Assembly (NCBI GenBank): GCA_943354455.1 | Contig: CALRCB010000014.1 | Coordinates: 1 to 9,813 of the forward strand | Source: Candidatus Staskawiczbacteria bacterium | GTDB taxonomy: Bacteria > Patescibacteriota > Minisyncoccia > Minisyncoccales > Staskawiczbacteraceae | DNA: 9,813 bases | Direction: 5' to 3' | Shown: in pieces, positions 8,951 through 9,813 of the stretch | Layout of the letters: the number at the start of each line of letters is the position of its first letter | Numbering within the stretch: the first letter of the stretch is position 1 | The notes under the pieces: model-generated | Databases searched by the model: none | What the model saw: the letters and a program-made list of their open reading frames with translations, nothing else | What the model was told of the DNA's origin: nothing | Made by a program: the position numbers and the translations under genes

Positions 8951-9091
8951 GATTTTCGAGCAAGCGAAGGCGATAAAGATTCACAAATTTTTATCGTCAA
9001 GCGGCGAAGAAAATATGCTATTGCATATTTGCATTTTGTTGGAGAAAAAGGCAAAATTAGGTACGTAATTAAGTAGATAATAAACAAAACT
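8951..9091 (+). other. Structured intergenic segment with two hairpins
   Basis: This stretch separates the terminator from the nuclease gene. One hairpin pairs 8971-8980 (CGATAAAGAT) with 8987-8996 (ATTTTTATCG), ten pairs including one G-U, with loop TCACAA. A second is a perfect 8-bp stem, AAATATGC/GCATATTT (9011-9018 with 9023-9030), with loop TATT. No good promoter is seen: TTGGAG (9039-9044) with TACGTA (9062-9067) at 17 bases is only a weak candidate for the downstream gene. A 50-codon frame without an ATG (8924-9076) also crosses it. It may be a leader, a small RNA, a mobile intergenic repeat or a gene remnant. Confidence 0.45.
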
Positions 9092-9813
9092 ATGCCTCCA
9101 GATAAATACAAAGCCGTGTGGGTGAGTCATTCCTCAATTGGGGATTTCCTTAAATGTCCGCGGGCTTACTTCCTCCATAATGTATACAAAAACCCCAAGG
9201 GCCATAAGATAAATGTGGTAAACCAGCACTTGTCTTTGGGGATTGCGGTGCACGAAACGTTGGAAGGGCTTTTAAAATATAAAACGGAGGACCGGTTTAA
9301 AAAATCATTACTGGAAACGTTTGAAGAAAATTGGGCGAAGGTGTCCGGGAAAGTGGGCGGGTTTAAAAATGCCGAAGAAGAACGGGAAGCGAAGGCGCGG
9401 GCTAAGCGCATGATCGAAAGGGTAAATGAAAACCCGGGGCCGTTGGCAAAACTGGCGGTGAAATTAAGGGAGTCTGCTAATAATATGCCACCGAATTTTT
9501 ATTTGTCTGAAGATGATAATATTATTTTGTCAGGCAAAATTGATTGGCTGGAGTGGGTGCCTGAAGATGATAGCGTGCGGGTGATTGATTTTAAAACGGG
9601 AAAAAATGATGAAGATAAAGATTCGTTGCAGTTGCCGATTTATGCTTTGCTGTTAAATGCGTTGCAAAAACGGAAAGTTTCGGGGGCGGCGTATTGGTAT
9701 GTTGATAGGAATAACGAACCGACGGAAGTGTTGTTGCCCGATATTGTGACTGCAAAAAATAAAGTGTTGGCGGTGGCGATAAAAGTGAAAAATGCGCGGG
9801 AAAAAGGAGTGTT
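9092..9813 (+). CDS. RecB/Cas4/AddB-like PD-(D/E)XK nuclease (3' end missing)
   Basis: This is the 5' part of a gene that runs off the right edge; 240 complete codons are visible. The N terminus VSHSSIGDFLKCPRAYFL (11-28) is the opening motif of the PDDEXK_1 (PF12705) nucleases, with Cys22 at the position of the first iron-sulphur-cluster cysteine in Cas4 and AddB. The active-site series is complete: His54 in LGIAVHETLE, Asp151 in GKIDWLE, Asp166 and Lys168 in VIDFKTGK, and the QLPIY motif (Gln180, Tyr184). These residues bind Mg for DNA cleavage. The three C-terminal cysteines of the cluster would lie beyond the window. There is no CRISPR array or cas gene here, so a RecB-like repair or processing nuclease is more likely than Cas4. 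The ATG lacks a Shine-Dalgarno site. Codons favour G endings (TTG, GCG, GTG, CGG) more than in the first gene. Confidence 0.87.
   Translation, partial: MPPDKYKAVWVSHSSIGDFLKCPRAYFLHNVYKNPKGHKINVVNQHLSLGIAVHETLEGLLKYKTEDRFKKSLLETFEENWAKVSGKVGGFKNAEEEREAKARAKRMIERVNENPGPLAKLAVKLRESANNMPPNFYLSEDDNIILSGKIDWLEWVPEDDSVRVIDFKTGKNDEDKDSLQLPIYALLLNALQKRKVSGAAYWYVDRNNEPTEVLLPDIVTAKNKVLAVAIKVKNAREKGV

Noticed and set aside
8872..8952. 26-codon plus-strand ATG frame in the spacer
   Set aside because: It runs through the repeat palindrome and the terminator, lacks a spaced ribosome site, and resembles spurious repeat translations.
8748..9111. Two overlapping minus-strand frames (8748-8984 and 8848-9111)
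   Set aside because: They cross the HAD gene end, the terminator and the nuclease start, and look like translations of the palindromic spacer rather than proteins.
9166..9411. Minus-strand 81-codon frame opposite the nuclease
   Set aside because: It is a shadow of the PD-(D/E)XK nuclease, which has complete active-site motifs on the plus strand.
9092..9813. Cas4 as part of a CRISPR system
   Set aside because: No direct-repeat array or other cas gene is seen in the window; the RecB-like nuclease reading needs fewer assumptions.

Overview
The window looks like a chromosomal housekeeping segment from a bacterium of the Candidate Phyla Radiation (Patescibacteria). I infer this from moderate-to-low GC, genes packed end to end, almost no recognisable Shine-Dalgarno sites, compact versions of standard proteins (for example a 384-residue RecJ-like protein), and an intergenic palindrome whose spurious translations I recall from such genomes. 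The genetic code appears standard: TGA ends two genes (stops at 1252-1254 and 3006-3008), which argues against the SR1/Gracilibacteria lineages that read TGA as glycine. The phylum call is inference and was not tested by any search.

Layout, left to right. (1) A plus-strand cluster at 1-3008 holds the 3' part of a PEP-utilising/phosphohistidine-domain protein, a short RecJ-like DHH phosphoesterase that overlaps it by 4 bases, and a two-domain RNase HI that follows with no gap. (2) A 49-base near-symmetrical terminator (3016-3064) serves both strands. It closes this cluster and also the RNase P RNA gene rnpB, which lies on the minus strand at 3061-3405 with a textbook promoter. (3) A second plus-strand cluster at 3482-8864 holds murJ (lipid II flippase family), lepA (EF-4), a flavoprotein of the HI0933/YhiN family and a HAD-IB phosphatase, with gaps of 0, 1 and 15 bases. 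(4) A 227-base spacer (8865-9091) is dense in structure: imperfect direct repeats, a degenerate palindromic repeat, an intrinsic terminator and two more hairpins. (5) The right end is the 5' part of a RecB/Cas4/AddB-like PD-(D/E)XK nuclease gene that runs off the window.

Functionally the segment combines RNA and DNA processing (RNase P RNA, RNase HI, DHH phosphoesterase, PD-(D/E)XK nuclease), translation (LepA) and cell-wall precursor export (MurJ), with two general metabolic enzymes. The clusters look like compact transcription units rather than one dedicated pathway. I see no CRISPR array, tRNA, integrase, transposase or phage gene. I did not find a convincing new multi-gene system. The parts most worth a second look are the 8865-9091 spacer, the unusual RNase P RNA details, and the truncated architecture of the PEP-utilising protein.
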